Assembly (NCBI RefSeq): GCF_011170125.1
Contig: NZ_BLLN01000002.1
Location: forward strand, 124,001-188,000
Direction of reading: 5' to 3'
Origin: Streptomyces diastaticus subsp. diastaticus
GTDB lineage: Bacteria; Actinomycetota; Actinomycetes; Streptomycetales; Streptomycetaceae
DNA length: 64,000 nt
The position numbers and the translations under genes are program-made. Below are positions 17,894 to 26,794 of the stretch, piece after piece. Position 1 is the stretch's first letter. Every line of letters starts with the position of its first letter. Under the pieces are notes generated by a model. That model was not told where the DNA came from. It searched no databases and worked only from the letters and a program-made list of their open reading frames with translations.

Positions 17894-19248
17894 CTTCCTC
17901 CCCCACCCCGTCGGCCGCCACCGGCGCGCCCGCCCCGGCCGCGTCCGCCACCGGGGGCTGCCCCGTCGCCCACGGCGCCGGCGGCCCGGCCGCCACCGGG
18001 CCCGGCGGCGAGCCCGCGCCCCTGCTGCTGGGCGGCGACCGCTTCCAGTCCGACCCGATCGGGCTCTACCGCGACCTGCGCCGCGACCACGGCCCCGTCG
18101 CCCCCGTCGTCCTGCCGGGGCGGCTCCCCGCCTGGCTGGTCATCGGCTACCGCGAACTGCACCAGGTCACCAGCGACCCGGTGCTCTACAGCCGCGACTC
18201 CGACCTGTGGAACCAGTGGGACCGCGTCCCGGAGAACTGGCCCCTGCGCCCGATGATCGGCAAGGAGGAGTCGATCCTCTACACCGTCGGCGAACGCCAC
18301 CGGCGTCGCGCCGCCGTCATGGAGGGCGGCCTGGAGGCGGTCGAGGCGCATCACCTGCGCGCCACCACCGAACGGCTGGCCGACTCCCTCATCGACGACT
18401 TCTGCGGCAGCGGCGAGGCCGACGTCATCGCCGACTACGCGATGATGCTGCCCGCCCTCGTCCTCTTCCAGCTCTTCGGTCTGCCCGAGAGCGAGGGCCG
18501 GGGCCTCGCCCACGCGATCAACGACATGATCAACGGCGGTGAGCGCGCCCTCGCCGGGCAGCAGCACATCCGCGCGTGCGTCGGCCGGATGGTCGCCGAC
18601 CTGCACGTGCACCCCCGCGACCACGTCACCAGCCGGATGCTGCGGCTGGGCGGGCACCTGCCCGGCGAGGACCGGGCCGTGATCACCGACGAGTTCAGCG
18701 CCACCGAGATCATCCAGGACGTCCTGGTGATGGTGGTCGCCGGCCACCAGCCGACCGCCGACTGGATCGGCAACACGCTGCGGCTGATGCTGACCGACGA
18801 CCGGTTCGCCGCCTCCCTCTTCGGCGGCCGCCACTCCATCGCCGAGGCGATGAACGAGGTCCTGTGGGAGGACACCCCGAGCCAGAACATCGCCGGCCGC
18901 TGGGCCACCCGCGACACCCACATAGGCGGACGCCGCATCCGCGAGGGCGACCTGCTGATCCTCAGCTTCGCCGGCGCCAACTACGACCCGCTGGTCCGCA
19001 CCGACCAGTCGGCGCTGACCGGCGGCAACAACGCCTTCTTCTCCTTCGGCCACGGCGAGCACCGCTGCCCCTTCCCGGCCCGGGAGATCGCCGAGATCGT
19101 CGCCCGCACCGCCATCGAGGTCATCCTCGACCGGCTGCCCGACATCGACCTGGCCGTCCCCGCCGCGGAACTGACCCGCCGCCCCTCGCCGTGGCTGCGC
19201 GGCCTGACCCGGCTCCCGGTGCGCTTCACGCCCGTGCCCGCCGGCTGA
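17890..19248 (+). CDS. CYP157-like cytochrome P450 (conservon CvnE) lacking the ExxR motif
   Basis: 452-residue P450-fold protein. The heme-thiolate loop FGHGEHRC places the cysteine at residue 393. The K-helix, normally ExxR, reads E323-V-L-W326, so the otherwise invariant arginine is tryptophan. The I-helix oxygen-activation motif is also atypical: AGHQPTAD (284-291) instead of AGxET. Both features match the CYP157 family, described as P450s lacking ExxR and encoded with conservons next to CYP154 genes. It may be a non-catalytic or specialised partner. GTG overlaps the cvnD stop. A long Ala/Pro/Gly-rich N-terminus precedes the P450 domain. Confidence 0.9.
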   Translation: MTSSPTPSAATGAPAPAASATGGCPVAHGAGGPAATGPGGEPAPLLLGGDRFQSDPIGLYRDLRRDHGPVAPVVLPGRLPAWLVIGYRELHQVTSDPVLYSRDSDLWNQWDRVPENWPLRPMIGKEESILYTVGERHRRRAAVMEGGLEAVEAHHLRATTERLADSLIDDFCGSGEADVIADYAMMLPALVLFQLFGLPESEGRGLAHAINDMINGGERALAGQQHIRACVGRMVADLHVHPRDHVTSRMLRLGGHLPGEDRAVITDEFSATEIIQDVLVMVVAGHQPTADWIGNTLRLMLTDDRFAASLFGGRHSIAEAMNEVLWEDTPSQNIAGRWATRDTHIGGRRIREGDLLILSFAGANYDPLVRTDQSALTGGNNAFFSFGHGEHRCPFPAREIAEIVARTAIEVILDRLPDIDLAVPAAELTRRPSPWLRGLTRLPVRFTPVPAG

Positions 19249-19345
19249 CCGGCCGGGCCCCGGGCCGTTCGGCGCCGCGGGGGCCGGCCCCCTCAGACCC
19301 CACCCCCCGCGACGCCGACCGACCCAGCCCACCTGGAGGCACCGC

Positions 19346-20644
19346 ATGTCCCTGTCCGAGACGTCCGCCACCGAGACGCCCGTCACGCCGCCTCCCGGCT
19401 GCCCGGCCCACGCCCACGCCGCCGCCCCCGAGGCGTACGTCGCGCTGGACCCGCTCGTCCGCGACCTCGACGGGGAGAGCGCGAAGCTGCGGGCGGCCGG
19501 CCCCCTGGCCAAGGTCATGCTGATCGGGGGCATCCCGGTCTACTCCGTGACCCACCACGCCGAGGCCCGCAAGCTGCTCACCGACAGCCGGCTGGTCAAG
19601 GACATCAACCACTGGAACGCCTGGAACAACGGCGAGATCCCCGCCGACTGGCCGCTGATGGGCTTCGCCAACCCGGGCCGCTCCATGCTCACCGCCGACG
19701 GCCCCGAGCACCGGCGGCTGCGCAACTTCGTCGCCCAGGCGCTCACCGTGCGCCGGGTGCAGAAGCTCCGCCCGGGCATCGAGGCGCTCTGCGCGCGGAT
19801 GCTCGACGGGATGGAGCGGGCCGCGGACGAGGACGGCGTGGTCGACCTCAAGGCCCACTACGCCCACCCGGTGCCGATGACGGTCATCACCCAGCTGTTC
19901 GGCATGCCCGCGCACCACATCCCGCGGCTGAAGGAACTCTTCGACATCTTCCTCTCGACGGTGGTGCCCCGCGAGCAGGTGCCGCCGATGATGGCCGAAC
20001 TGGACGACATCTTCCAGGCGTTCGTCCAGTCGAAACGCGACAACCCGGGCGACGACCTGACCAGCGGCCTGCTGGAGGCGGCGGCCGACGGCGACACCCT
20101 CACCAACGAGGAGATCGTCAACACCCTGAAGATCATCGTCACCGCCGGCCACGAGACGACGATCAGCCTCATCGTCAACGCCGTCCGCGCCCTCTCCGCC
20201 CACCCCGAACAGCGGGCCCGGGTACTCGCCGGCGAGATCCCCTGGTCCCAGGTGATCGAGGAGACCCTGCGCCACAACACCCCGACCTCGCACCTGCTGA
20301 TCCGCTTCCCCACCGAGGACATCGAGGTCGGCGACCAGATCCTGCCCAAGGGTGAGGGGCTGATCGTCTCGTTCTCCGCCATCGGCCGCGACGAGAAGCA
20401 GCACGGCCCGACCGCCGGGGAGTTCGACGTCACCCGCGACCCGATCCGCCACATCGCCTTCGGCCACGGACCGCACGTCTGCCCCGGCGCCTCCCTCTCC
20501 CGCGTCGAGGCCGAGGTCGCCCTTCCGGCCCTCTACGCCCGCTTCCCCGACCTGACCCTCGCCGTCGACGACTCCGAGCTGCGCAACAAGCCGATCCTCA
20601 CCCAGAACGACCTCTTCGACCTCCCGGTCCGCCTGCACGGCTGA
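19346..20644 (+). CDS. CYP154-like cytochrome P450
   Basis: 432-residue P450 with all canonical motifs: I-helix TAGHETT, K-helix E306-T-L-R309, and heme loop FGHGPHVCPGA with Cys379. The start context is strong (GGAGG 7 bases before ATG). It lies 97 bp after the CYP157-like gene, the familiar CYP157-CYP154 pairing that ends some Streptomyces conservons. CYP154 enzymes hydroxylate polyketides or steroids in vitro; the natural substrate is unknown. A strong terminator follows. Confidence 0.92.
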   Translation: MSLSETSATETPVTPPPGCPAHAHAAAPEAYVALDPLVRDLDGESAKLRAAGPLAKVMLIGGIPVYSVTHHAEARKLLTDSRLVKDINHWNAWNNGEIPADWPLMGFANPGRSMLTADGPEHRRLRNFVAQALTVRRVQKLRPGIEALCARMLDGMERAADEDGVVDLKAHYAHPVPMTVITQLFGMPAHHIPRLKELFDIFLSTVVPREQVPPMMAELDDIFQAFVQSKRDNPGDDLTSGLLEAAADGDTLTNEEIVNTLKIIVTAGHETTISLIVNAVRALSAHPEQRARVLAGEIPWSQVIEETLRHNTPTSHLLIRFPTEDIEVGDQILPKGEGLIVSFSAIGRDEKQHGPTAGEFDVTRDPIRHIAFGHGPHVCPGASLSRVEAEVALPALYARFPDLTLAVDDSELRNKPILTQNDLFDLPVRLHG

Positions 20645-20661
20645 CCCGCGCGGACGCGCCT

Positions 20662-20690
20662 GGGACCGGCCCCACGCCGGGGCCGGTCCC
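20662..20690 (+). terminator. Terminator of the conservon-P450 operon
   Basis: Perfect 12-bp stem (20662-20673 with 20679-20690, GGGACCGGCCCC and its complement) with a 5-nt loop, 17 bp after the second P450 gene and before the leaderless serC promoter. Confidence 0.8.
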
Positions 20691-20768
20691 CCGCACCCCC
20701 CCGCGGGTCCACACCCCGGATACCCGTCTCAGTCTCCGGACATTTCGCCGAGGCCCCGGCCGACGGGC

Positions 20769-21899
<1,131 letters not shown>

Positions 21900-21925
21900 G
21901 TTGTGCGGGGCGGCCCGCGCCGTCC

Positions 21926-21973
21926 CACGCCCCGAGGCCCGCACCGGTTTCCCGGTGCGGGCCTCGGGGCGTG
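21926..21973. terminator. Bidirectional terminator with a 22-bp perfect stem
   Basis: 21926-21947 pairs perfectly with 21952-21973 around a TTTC loop. It sits between the convergent serC and dehydratase genes and can serve both. Confidence 0.85.
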
Positions 21974-21984
21974 CGCGGACCGGC

Positions 21985-22953
21985 TCAGCCTCCGCACAGC
22001 TCCGTGAACCGCTCCACCGAGACGTTCCCGCCGGAGAGGATCACGCCGACGCGGGGCGGCAGCGGGCCGATCCGTCCGGCCAGCAGCGCCGCCAGCCCCG
22101 TGGCGCCGCTCGGCTCCAGGACGGTCTTCAGGCGTTCGAAGGCGAAGACCATGGCCGCGCGGATCTCGTCGTCGGTGACGGTCTCCACGGCGTCGGCGAG
22201 GAGGCGGTTGACCTCGAAGGTCAGGGCGCCGGGGGTGGTGAGGGCCTGGCCGTCGGCGATGGTGCGCGGAACCGGGACGCCGACCCGCTCGCCCGCCGCC
22301 AGCGAGCGGCGCGTGTCGTCGCCGGCCTCGGGCTCCACGCCGACGATCCGGGTGGCCGGGTACAGGCCCTTGGCCGCCGTCGCCGACCCGGCCATCAGCC
22401 CGCCGCCGCCCACCGGCATCACCAGTGCGTCCAACTCCCCCACCTCCTCGACGAGTTCCAGCGCGGCTGTGCCCTGCCCCGCCATCACGTCCGGGTGGTC
22501 GTACGGCGGGATCACCGGCAGCCCCCGCTCGGCCGCCAGGGCCGAGCCGATCGCCGCGCGGTCCCCGGTGTACCGGTCGTAGGTGACGACCTCGGCGCCG
22601 TACGCCTCGGTCGCCGCCCGCTTGGAGGCGGGGGCGTCCTCGGGCATGAGGATGACGGCGGAGGTGCCGAGTTCCCGGGCGGCCAGGGCGACGGCCTGGG
22701 CGTGGTTCCCCGAGGAGTAGGCGGCGATCCCCCGTTCCCGCGCCTCCGGGTCGAGGCGCGAGGCCGCGTGGTAGGCCCCGCGGAACTTGAAGGCACCGAC
22801 CCGCTGGAGGTTCTCGGCCTTGAGGTGCACCTCGGCGCCGACCAGCGTGTCCAGGGTGCGGGAGCGCAGCACGGGGGTGCGGTGCACCACGCCCCTGACG
22901 CGGTCGGCGGCGGCGCGCACGTCGTCCAGGGTGATGGGAAGCGAGGGGGTCAC
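21985..22953 (-). CDS. PLP-dependent threonine/serine dehydratase-family enzyme
   Basis: 322 residues of fold type II PLP enzymes. LKAENLQRVGAFKFRGA contains the Schiff-base lysine, AAYSSGNHAQAVALAA is the SSGNHAQ phosphate-side motif, and VGGGGLMAGSA is the tetraglycine loop. It lacks a C-terminal ACT regulatory domain, so it is a catabolic threonine dehydratase or serine racemase-like enzyme rather than biosynthetic IlvA. GTG at 22953 follows GAGGAGAGCC. Threonine to 2-oxobutyrate is the most likely reaction; hydroxyaspartate or serine are alternatives. Confidence 0.88.
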   Translation of the reverse strand: MTPSLPITLDDVRAAADRVRGVVHRTPVLRSRTLDTLVGAEVHLKAENLQRVGAFKFRGAYHAASRLDPEARERGIAAYSSGNHAQAVALAARELGTSAVILMPEDAPASKRAATEAYGAEVVTYDRYTGDRAAIGSALAAERGLPVIPPYDHPDVMAGQGTAALELVEEVGELDALVMPVGGGGLMAGSATAAKGLYPATRIVGVEPEAGDDTRRSLAAGERVGVPVPRTIADGQALTTPGALTFEVNRLLADAVETVTDDEIRAAMVFAFERLKTVLEPSGATGLAALLAGRIGPLPPRVGVILSGGNVSVERFTELCGG

Positions 22954-23293
22954 GGCTCTCCTCGGTGACGGGGACTGCGAGCGGTGGAGCGGCGGGGCGA
23001 CCGGCCCTCCTGTAGGGATCGATCAGACCGATCAACCCTTACCCTAGGCAGTCCGGCGCCTCGCTCGCACGCCTTTTCCCGCCAACCCGCCTCGGCCGTC
23101 ACCGTGGACCGCCGCGTCGGGAACCTGACGCGGAGGCGCATCCGCGAGGCGGCACCGCCCGCACCTCCACGACGGCCGCGCTCTCCGAGGACACCCTCGG
23201 CGCCCGCCCGCCGCACCTCCGGCCCGGAACGCCTCGCCGCCGGCTCGGAGGCCCTGGCGGCGGCCGGCCGCGCCGGGAAGTGACGGTGGGCGG
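22954..23293. other. 340-bp intergenic region, no gene seen
   Basis: Upstream of the dehydratase and downstream of the secreted protein gene (both minus). A GATC-rich, less GC-rich patch at 23015-23050 holds TAGGGT on the minus strand, a possible -10 for the dehydratase. Open frames across the rest have no ribosome site and the composition of random GC-rich sequence. Confidence 0.55.
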
Positions 23294-24346
23294 CTACTTC
23301 TCCCCGCGCCGCCCCTTGCGCAGCCCGAGCCACGCCAGCACCACCGCGCCGACCGCCACCAGGCCGAGCGTGCCGGCCGGCTGCTCGCCACCCCCGTCGG
23401 CCTCGCCGCCGCCTCCGGCCCCGTCCGGGTGCTCGGCCCCGGGGGACTTCGTCCCCTCCGGCGCCCCGCCCTCCCCGTCCCGCTTCTCCACGTCGACCCG
23501 GACGACCCGGCTCCGTGCGCCCTCGGCCCCGTACATGAGCCCGGTCCCGTCGGCGGTGTACGTCACCGACTCCGACTGGCCGAGCAGCGGCGCCGAGAGC
23601 CGCCGGGGCTCGCCGAGACTCCCGTCGCCCTTCCAGTCGTACGCCTTGGCGCCCAGGTACGAGCGGAGGACCAGCTCGGAGCCGTCCGGGGAGAAGGCCC
23701 CGTCGGTCACCCAGTCGACCTCGGCGCCGGTCGGGCGGAAGACGTTGACGCCCTGGGCGGACAGCTCCTCCGGACCCGCGTAGAGGCGGCCGCCGGACTG
23801 CTTCTTCGAGGCGATGTAGGCCCGTCCGGTCCCCGGGTGCACCATCAGCGCCTCGGCGTCGCGCGGACCGTCCTCGTACTGGACGGTGAACTGAGTGGCG
23901 GCCACCGCCTGGTCCCGCAGTTCGGCGGGCTCCGGCAGGCGGTAGATCCAGACGTGGTCCCAGGTGCCGCCGAGGTTGTCGCCGATGTCGCCGACGTAGA
24001 GGTTGCCGTCGGGGCCGAGCGAGACGGCCTCCACGTCGCGCGGCTCGCCGACGCCCGTCATCGTCACCGTGGCGACGGTCCTGCCGGTGCGTGAGTCGAC
24101 GGCGTAGAGGTAGGCGCCGTCGTCGCTGTCGTTGTGCGTCCAGTACACGCCCGGGTGCCGTCTGCTCGCCGCCAGCCCGCTGGACTCGGTGATCCGGGGG
24201 TCCTCGACGGTGAAGTCCTGGTCAGCGCCGGAGGCCGCCGCGGCGGGGGCGACGGGCGCCAGGAGCAGCGCCCCGGCGGCGAGGACGGCGGCGGCCCGCC
24301 CGGGGCGGACCGGCCGGCGGCGGGCGGTGCTGGAACGGCGGCTCAT
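23294..24346 (-). CDS. Secreted, C-terminally anchored beta-propeller-like protein
   Basis: 350 residues. A signal peptide (AAAVLAAGALLLAPVAPAAAA) is followed by a domain of repeated strands with SSGLAASRRHPGVYWTHNDS, YAVDSRTGRTVATV, DVEAVSLGPDGNLYVGDIGDN, ERDAEALMVHP-like and TDGAFSPDGSELVLRSY motifs, as in WD40/NHL- or esterase-like propellers of secreted actinomycete proteins. After a Gly/Glu-rich linker there is one membrane helix (TLGLVAVGAVVLAWLG) and a basic tail, so it is displayed outside the membrane. Function unknown. Divergent from the SGNH hydrolase gene, 100 bp away. Confidence 0.8.
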   Translation of the reverse strand: MSRRSSTARRRPVRPGRAAAVLAAGALLLAPVAPAAAASGADQDFTVEDPRITESSGLAASRRHPGVYWTHNDSDDGAYLYAVDSRTGRTVATVTMTGVGEPRDVEAVSLGPDGNLYVGDIGDNLGGTWDHVWIYRLPEPAELRDQAVAATQFTVQYEDGPRDAEALMVHPGTGRAYIASKKQSGGRLYAGPEELSAQGVNVFRPTGAEVDWVTDGAFSPDGSELVLRSYLGAKAYDWKGDGSLGEPRRLSAPLLGQSESVTYTADGTGLMYGAEGARSRVVRVDVEKRDGEGGAPEGTKSPGAEHPDGAGGGGEADGGGEQPAGTLGLVAVGAVVLAWLGLRKGRRGEK

Positions 24347-24446
24347 GGCCCCAGTCTGCTACGCCGCCGTCGCCTCGCGGCGCCGGGAGCCGGTCGTGGC
24401 CGGGCTCACGTCCTCGGTGCCGCGCCGCTGGGAGATGATGCTGCCC

Positions 24447-25136
24447 ATGCGCTTCCTCTTCGTCGGCGACTCCATGACGGTCGGCCGGGCCGGGGACTTC
24501 ACCTGGCGCCACCGCATGTGGCAGCACCTGGAGACGACCCTCGGCCCCGGCGCGTACACCATCACAGGCCCCCGCACCGGCCTGTACGCGGGCGACGGCG
24601 CCGAGGCCTCCGAGGCGTACGCGGACCCCGCCTTCCCGCCCGCCGCGCGCCGCCACCTCGCGGGCTGGGGCGAGGGGTGGCGGCACATGGCCCCGCTGAT
24701 CCAGCCGGTCGTCGCCACCACCCGCGCCGACGTGCTGCTGGTCGCCCTCGGCCTGATCGACCTCGGCTTCTACGCGCACGCCGAGGAGACCGCCGAGCAC
24801 GCCCGGACCTTCCTGTCCCGGGCCCGCGCCGCCAAGCCGGACGTACGCGCCGTCATCCTCCCGGTCGTCCCCAACGTCCGCGCCCGCACCGACCCCTTCT
24901 TCGCCGACGACTGCGCCCGCTTCAACACGCTCCTCGCCAAGACCGTCGCCGAGCTGGACCGCCCCGGCTCCCCGCTCCTGCTCGCCTCCCACCCGCCCGG
25001 CTACACCCTGGACGCCGACACCTACGACGGCACCCATCCCGGCCCCTCCGGCGAACACCGCATCGCCGCCGCCTTCGCCGACGCGCTGCACCAGGGCTGG
25101 GGCGTCGGCGGGCCGTACCGGAGCCTGCCGGAATGA
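24447..25136 (+). CDS. SGNH/GDSL-family hydrolase
   Basis: 229-residue esterase/lipase-like hydrolase without a signal peptide, so cytoplasmic. Block I is FVGDSMTVG with the nucleophilic serine at residue 9; block V is DGTHPGPSGEH with the Asp-His pair near residue 199. ATG at 24447 is chosen as it begins right at the first strand and lies 12 bases after GGGAG; in-frame ATGs at 24435 and 24438 are alternatives. Substrate unknown. Confidence 0.85.
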   Translation: MRFLFVGDSMTVGRAGDFTWRHRMWQHLETTLGPGAYTITGPRTGLYAGDGAEASEAYADPAFPPAARRHLAGWGEGWRHMAPLIQPVVATTRADVLLVALGLIDLGFYAHAEETAEHARTFLSRARAAKPDVRAVILPVVPNVRARTDPFFADDCARFNTLLAKTVAELDRPGSPLLLASHPPGYTLDADTYDGTHPGPSGEHRIAAAFADALHQGWGVGGPYRSLPE

Positions 25137-25178
25137 CACCTTCCGCCACAACTCGGGCGGGAGGTCCGGGACTTGGGT

Positions 25179-25184
25179 TAGGCT
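25179..25184 (+). promoter_or_regulatory. -10 box of a leaderless transcript
   Basis: TAGGCT, 6 nt before the ATG of the 18-codon frame at 25191. No ribosome site lies between them. Confidence 0.5.
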
Positions 25185-25190
25185 GACGCC

Positions 25191-25247
25191 ATGACTGCCG
25201 GGTCGGCCTCGCGCCGTTCACGAGTAGGGCACCCGGCCTCCGCCTGA
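25191..25247 (+). CDS. Possible 18-residue leader peptide
   Basis: Short frame reading MTAGSASRRSRVGHPASA, started as a leaderless ATG behind TAGGCT. Its TGA stop (25245-25247) falls in the loop of the first of two overlapping hairpins. The peptide has three arginines and three to four serines close together but no long run of one amino acid. Function, if any, would be cis-acting control of the nitroreductase-hemerythrin gene that begins 78 bp downstream. Real translation is not proven. Confidence 0.4.
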   Translation: MTAGSASRRSRVGHPASA

Positions 25248-25275
25248 CGCGGAGGCGGGGACGAGCCCCGCCTTT
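25236..25275 (+). promoter_or_regulatory. Candidate attenuator: two mutually exclusive hairpins
   Basis: Stem 1 is GCCTCCGC (25236-25243) with GCGGAGGC (25249-25256), loop CTGAC holding the leader stop codon. Stem 2 is AGGCGGGG (25253-25260) with CCCCGCCT (25266-25273), followed by TT and TTTC-rich sequence as in a terminator. Four bases are shared, so only one can form at a time. A ribosome stopping at the TGA would block stem 1 and favour stem 2. Confidence 0.4.
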
Positions 25276-25325
25276 CACCTTTCTCCACCCCACCCCGCCG
25301 CCGCGCACTCCCGCGCCGCGTGCCG

Positions 25326-26228
25326 ATGGCCCCGGAGAAAGGCTCACTCTTCTTGACCACCACCGCGACACCCTCTTCCGCGACGCCCGAACCGCACCCG
25401 GTCCACGCCTTCAACCAGGCGGTGATCGAGGAGTTCCGCGCCAACCGGGGAAGGGTCGGGGGCCCCTTCGAAGGCGGCCGCCTGCTCCTGATCACCACCA
25501 CCGGCGCCCGCTCGGGCCGCCCGCACACCAACCCGGTCGGCTACCTCCCCGACGGCGACCGCGTCCTGATCATCGCCTCGGCGGGCGGCGGTCCGCACCA
25601 CCCCGCCTGGTACCACAACCTCGTCGCCCACCCCGTCCTCACCGTCGAGGACGGCACCTTCACCTACGAGGCCCGCGCCGAGATCCTCACCGGCGAGGAG
25701 CGCGACCTCCTCTTCGCCCGGGCCGCCGAGGCCGACCAGGGGTGGGCCGAGTACCAGCGCGGGACCACCCGCGCCATCCCGGTGGTCGCCCTCACCCAGA
25801 TCGGCGCCGGCCCGCCCGCCGGCGGCGACCCGGCAGCCCTGCTGCTCGGCGTCCACGACGCCTTCCGCCGCGAACTGAGCACCGTCCGCGAGGAGTTCGC
25901 CGCATCCGGGCCCACCCTCATGGCGCAGCTGAAGGTCAACTGCCTGACCGTCTGCGACAACCTCCACGCCCACCACACCATGGAGGACCGCGGTCTGTTC
26001 CCCGCCATGGGCCGGCAGCACCCTCAGCTGGCCCCGCAGCTCGACCGGCTGCGCGCCGAGCACGAGACCGTCGCCACCCTCCTGGCCGAGCTGCGCGCCA
26101 CCCTCGGCCGCACCGACGCCACCCCGGCCGGCCTCCTCCCGGACGTCGACCGCCTCATCGCCGAACTGGAGGCCCACCTGACCTACGAGGAGGAGATCCT
26201 GCTGCCTCTCCTCGAGCAAGCCGCCTGA
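25326..26228 (+). CDS. F420-dependent nitroreductase-like protein fused to a hemerythrin domain
   Basis: 300 residues with two domains. Residues about 20-145 form a deazaflavin (F420)-dependent nitroreductase-family domain: FEGGRLLLITTTGARSGRPH, NPVGYLPDGDRVLIIAS, HPAWYHNLVAHP. Residues about 165-298 are a hemerythrin HHE domain with iron-ligand histidines and glutamates: LHAHHTMEDRGLFP, RAEHETVATLL, HLTYEEEILLPLL. The combination suggests redox or oxygen sensing chemistry but the substrate is unknown. The start is uncertain: ATG 25326 is used, GTG 25320 lies in frame, and TTG 25353 lies behind GGAGAAAGG. A leaderless reading frame and hairpins lie upstream. Confidence 0.85.
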   Translation: MAPEKGSLFLTTTATPSSATPEPHPVHAFNQAVIEEFRANRGRVGGPFEGGRLLLITTTGARSGRPHTNPVGYLPDGDRVLIIASAGGGPHHPAWYHNLVAHPVLTVEDGTFTYEARAEILTGEERDLLFARAAEADQGWAEYQRGTTRAIPVVALTQIGAGPPAGGDPAALLLGVHDAFRRELSTVREEFAASGPTLMAQLKVNCLTVCDNLHAHHTMEDRGLFPAMGRQHPQLAPQLDRLRAEHETVATLLAELRATLGRTDATPAGLLPDVDRLIAELEAHLTYEEEILLPLLEQAA

Positions 26229-26365
26229 CCGCACCACCGCCTCACCGCCATCCCCGCGCCCGGGCGCTCTCACGGCCGCGTGCGGGGAGGCGGCGGGGTG
26301 TGTGCCGATTGTGTGTCCTCCGTAGAGACGGCCGCCGCTCCGTAGGAGGCGGTGGCGGCCACCCG

Positions 26366-26371
26366 TATGCT
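26366..26371 (+). promoter_or_regulatory. Candidate -10 box (TATGCT) for the calpain operon
   Basis: TATGCT about 80 bp upstream of the WXG100-like gene, in a 224-bp gap. It fits TANNNT, but no good -35 was found. Confidence 0.35.
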
Positions 26372-26452
26372 GCACCAGCGGTGCTCCCGGTCCGCGACGG
26401 CGGACCCGGCGGGCACGGCACGCAACGGGCCGACGGGGGAGAGGAACGGCGC

Positions 26453-26794
26453 ATGGGTCCCAAGGACGCCGACAGTGAAGCCGAGTTGAAGAAACGCGCC
26501 GAGCGGTTGCGGGAGTGCGCCCGCCAGGCCCGTACCCTCGCCCGCGGCCTCGGTCCCTACCTGGACGACGCGGTGAAGAAGGCCACCCCGCGCGCCGCCG
26601 CGGGAGACGGCAAGGGCGCGATATGGCAGGGCCCGTTCGCCGACGAGTGCACCACCAAGCTCCAGCAGCGCAAGCGCACCCTCAACAACATGGGCACGGC
26701 GCTGATGGCGGACGCCACCCGCTGGGAGAGCCAGGCCGAGGAACTCGACCGGCAGGCCGAGAAGACGGCCAAGGCCGAAGCGGGCGGCGGCTGA
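26453..26794 (+). CDS. WXG100-like small helical protein
   Basis: 113 residues, almost wholly charged amphipathic helix, with a central IWQGPFADEC turn (WQG at residues 58-60) splitting two helices, as in ESAT-6/WXG100 proteins. The C-terminal helix is LQQRKRTLNNMGTALMADATRWESQAEELDRQAEK. WXG100 proteins are partners or carriers for type VII secretion; no ESX machinery gene is in the window. ATG at 26453 follows AGAGGAAC. Its TGA overlaps the ATG of the calpain-like gene by one base, so the two are translated together and may form a complex. Confidence 0.75.
   Translation: MGPKDADSEAELKKRAERLRECARQARTLARGLGPYLDDAVKKATPRAAAGDGKGAIWQGPFADECTTKLQQRKRTLNNMGTALMADATRWESQAEELDRQAEKTAKAEAGGG

Noticed and set aside
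17890..20644. Secondary-metabolite gene cluster based on two P450s
   Set aside because: No polyketide, peptide or terpene synthase is near, and the P450s are the normal last genes of a conservon.
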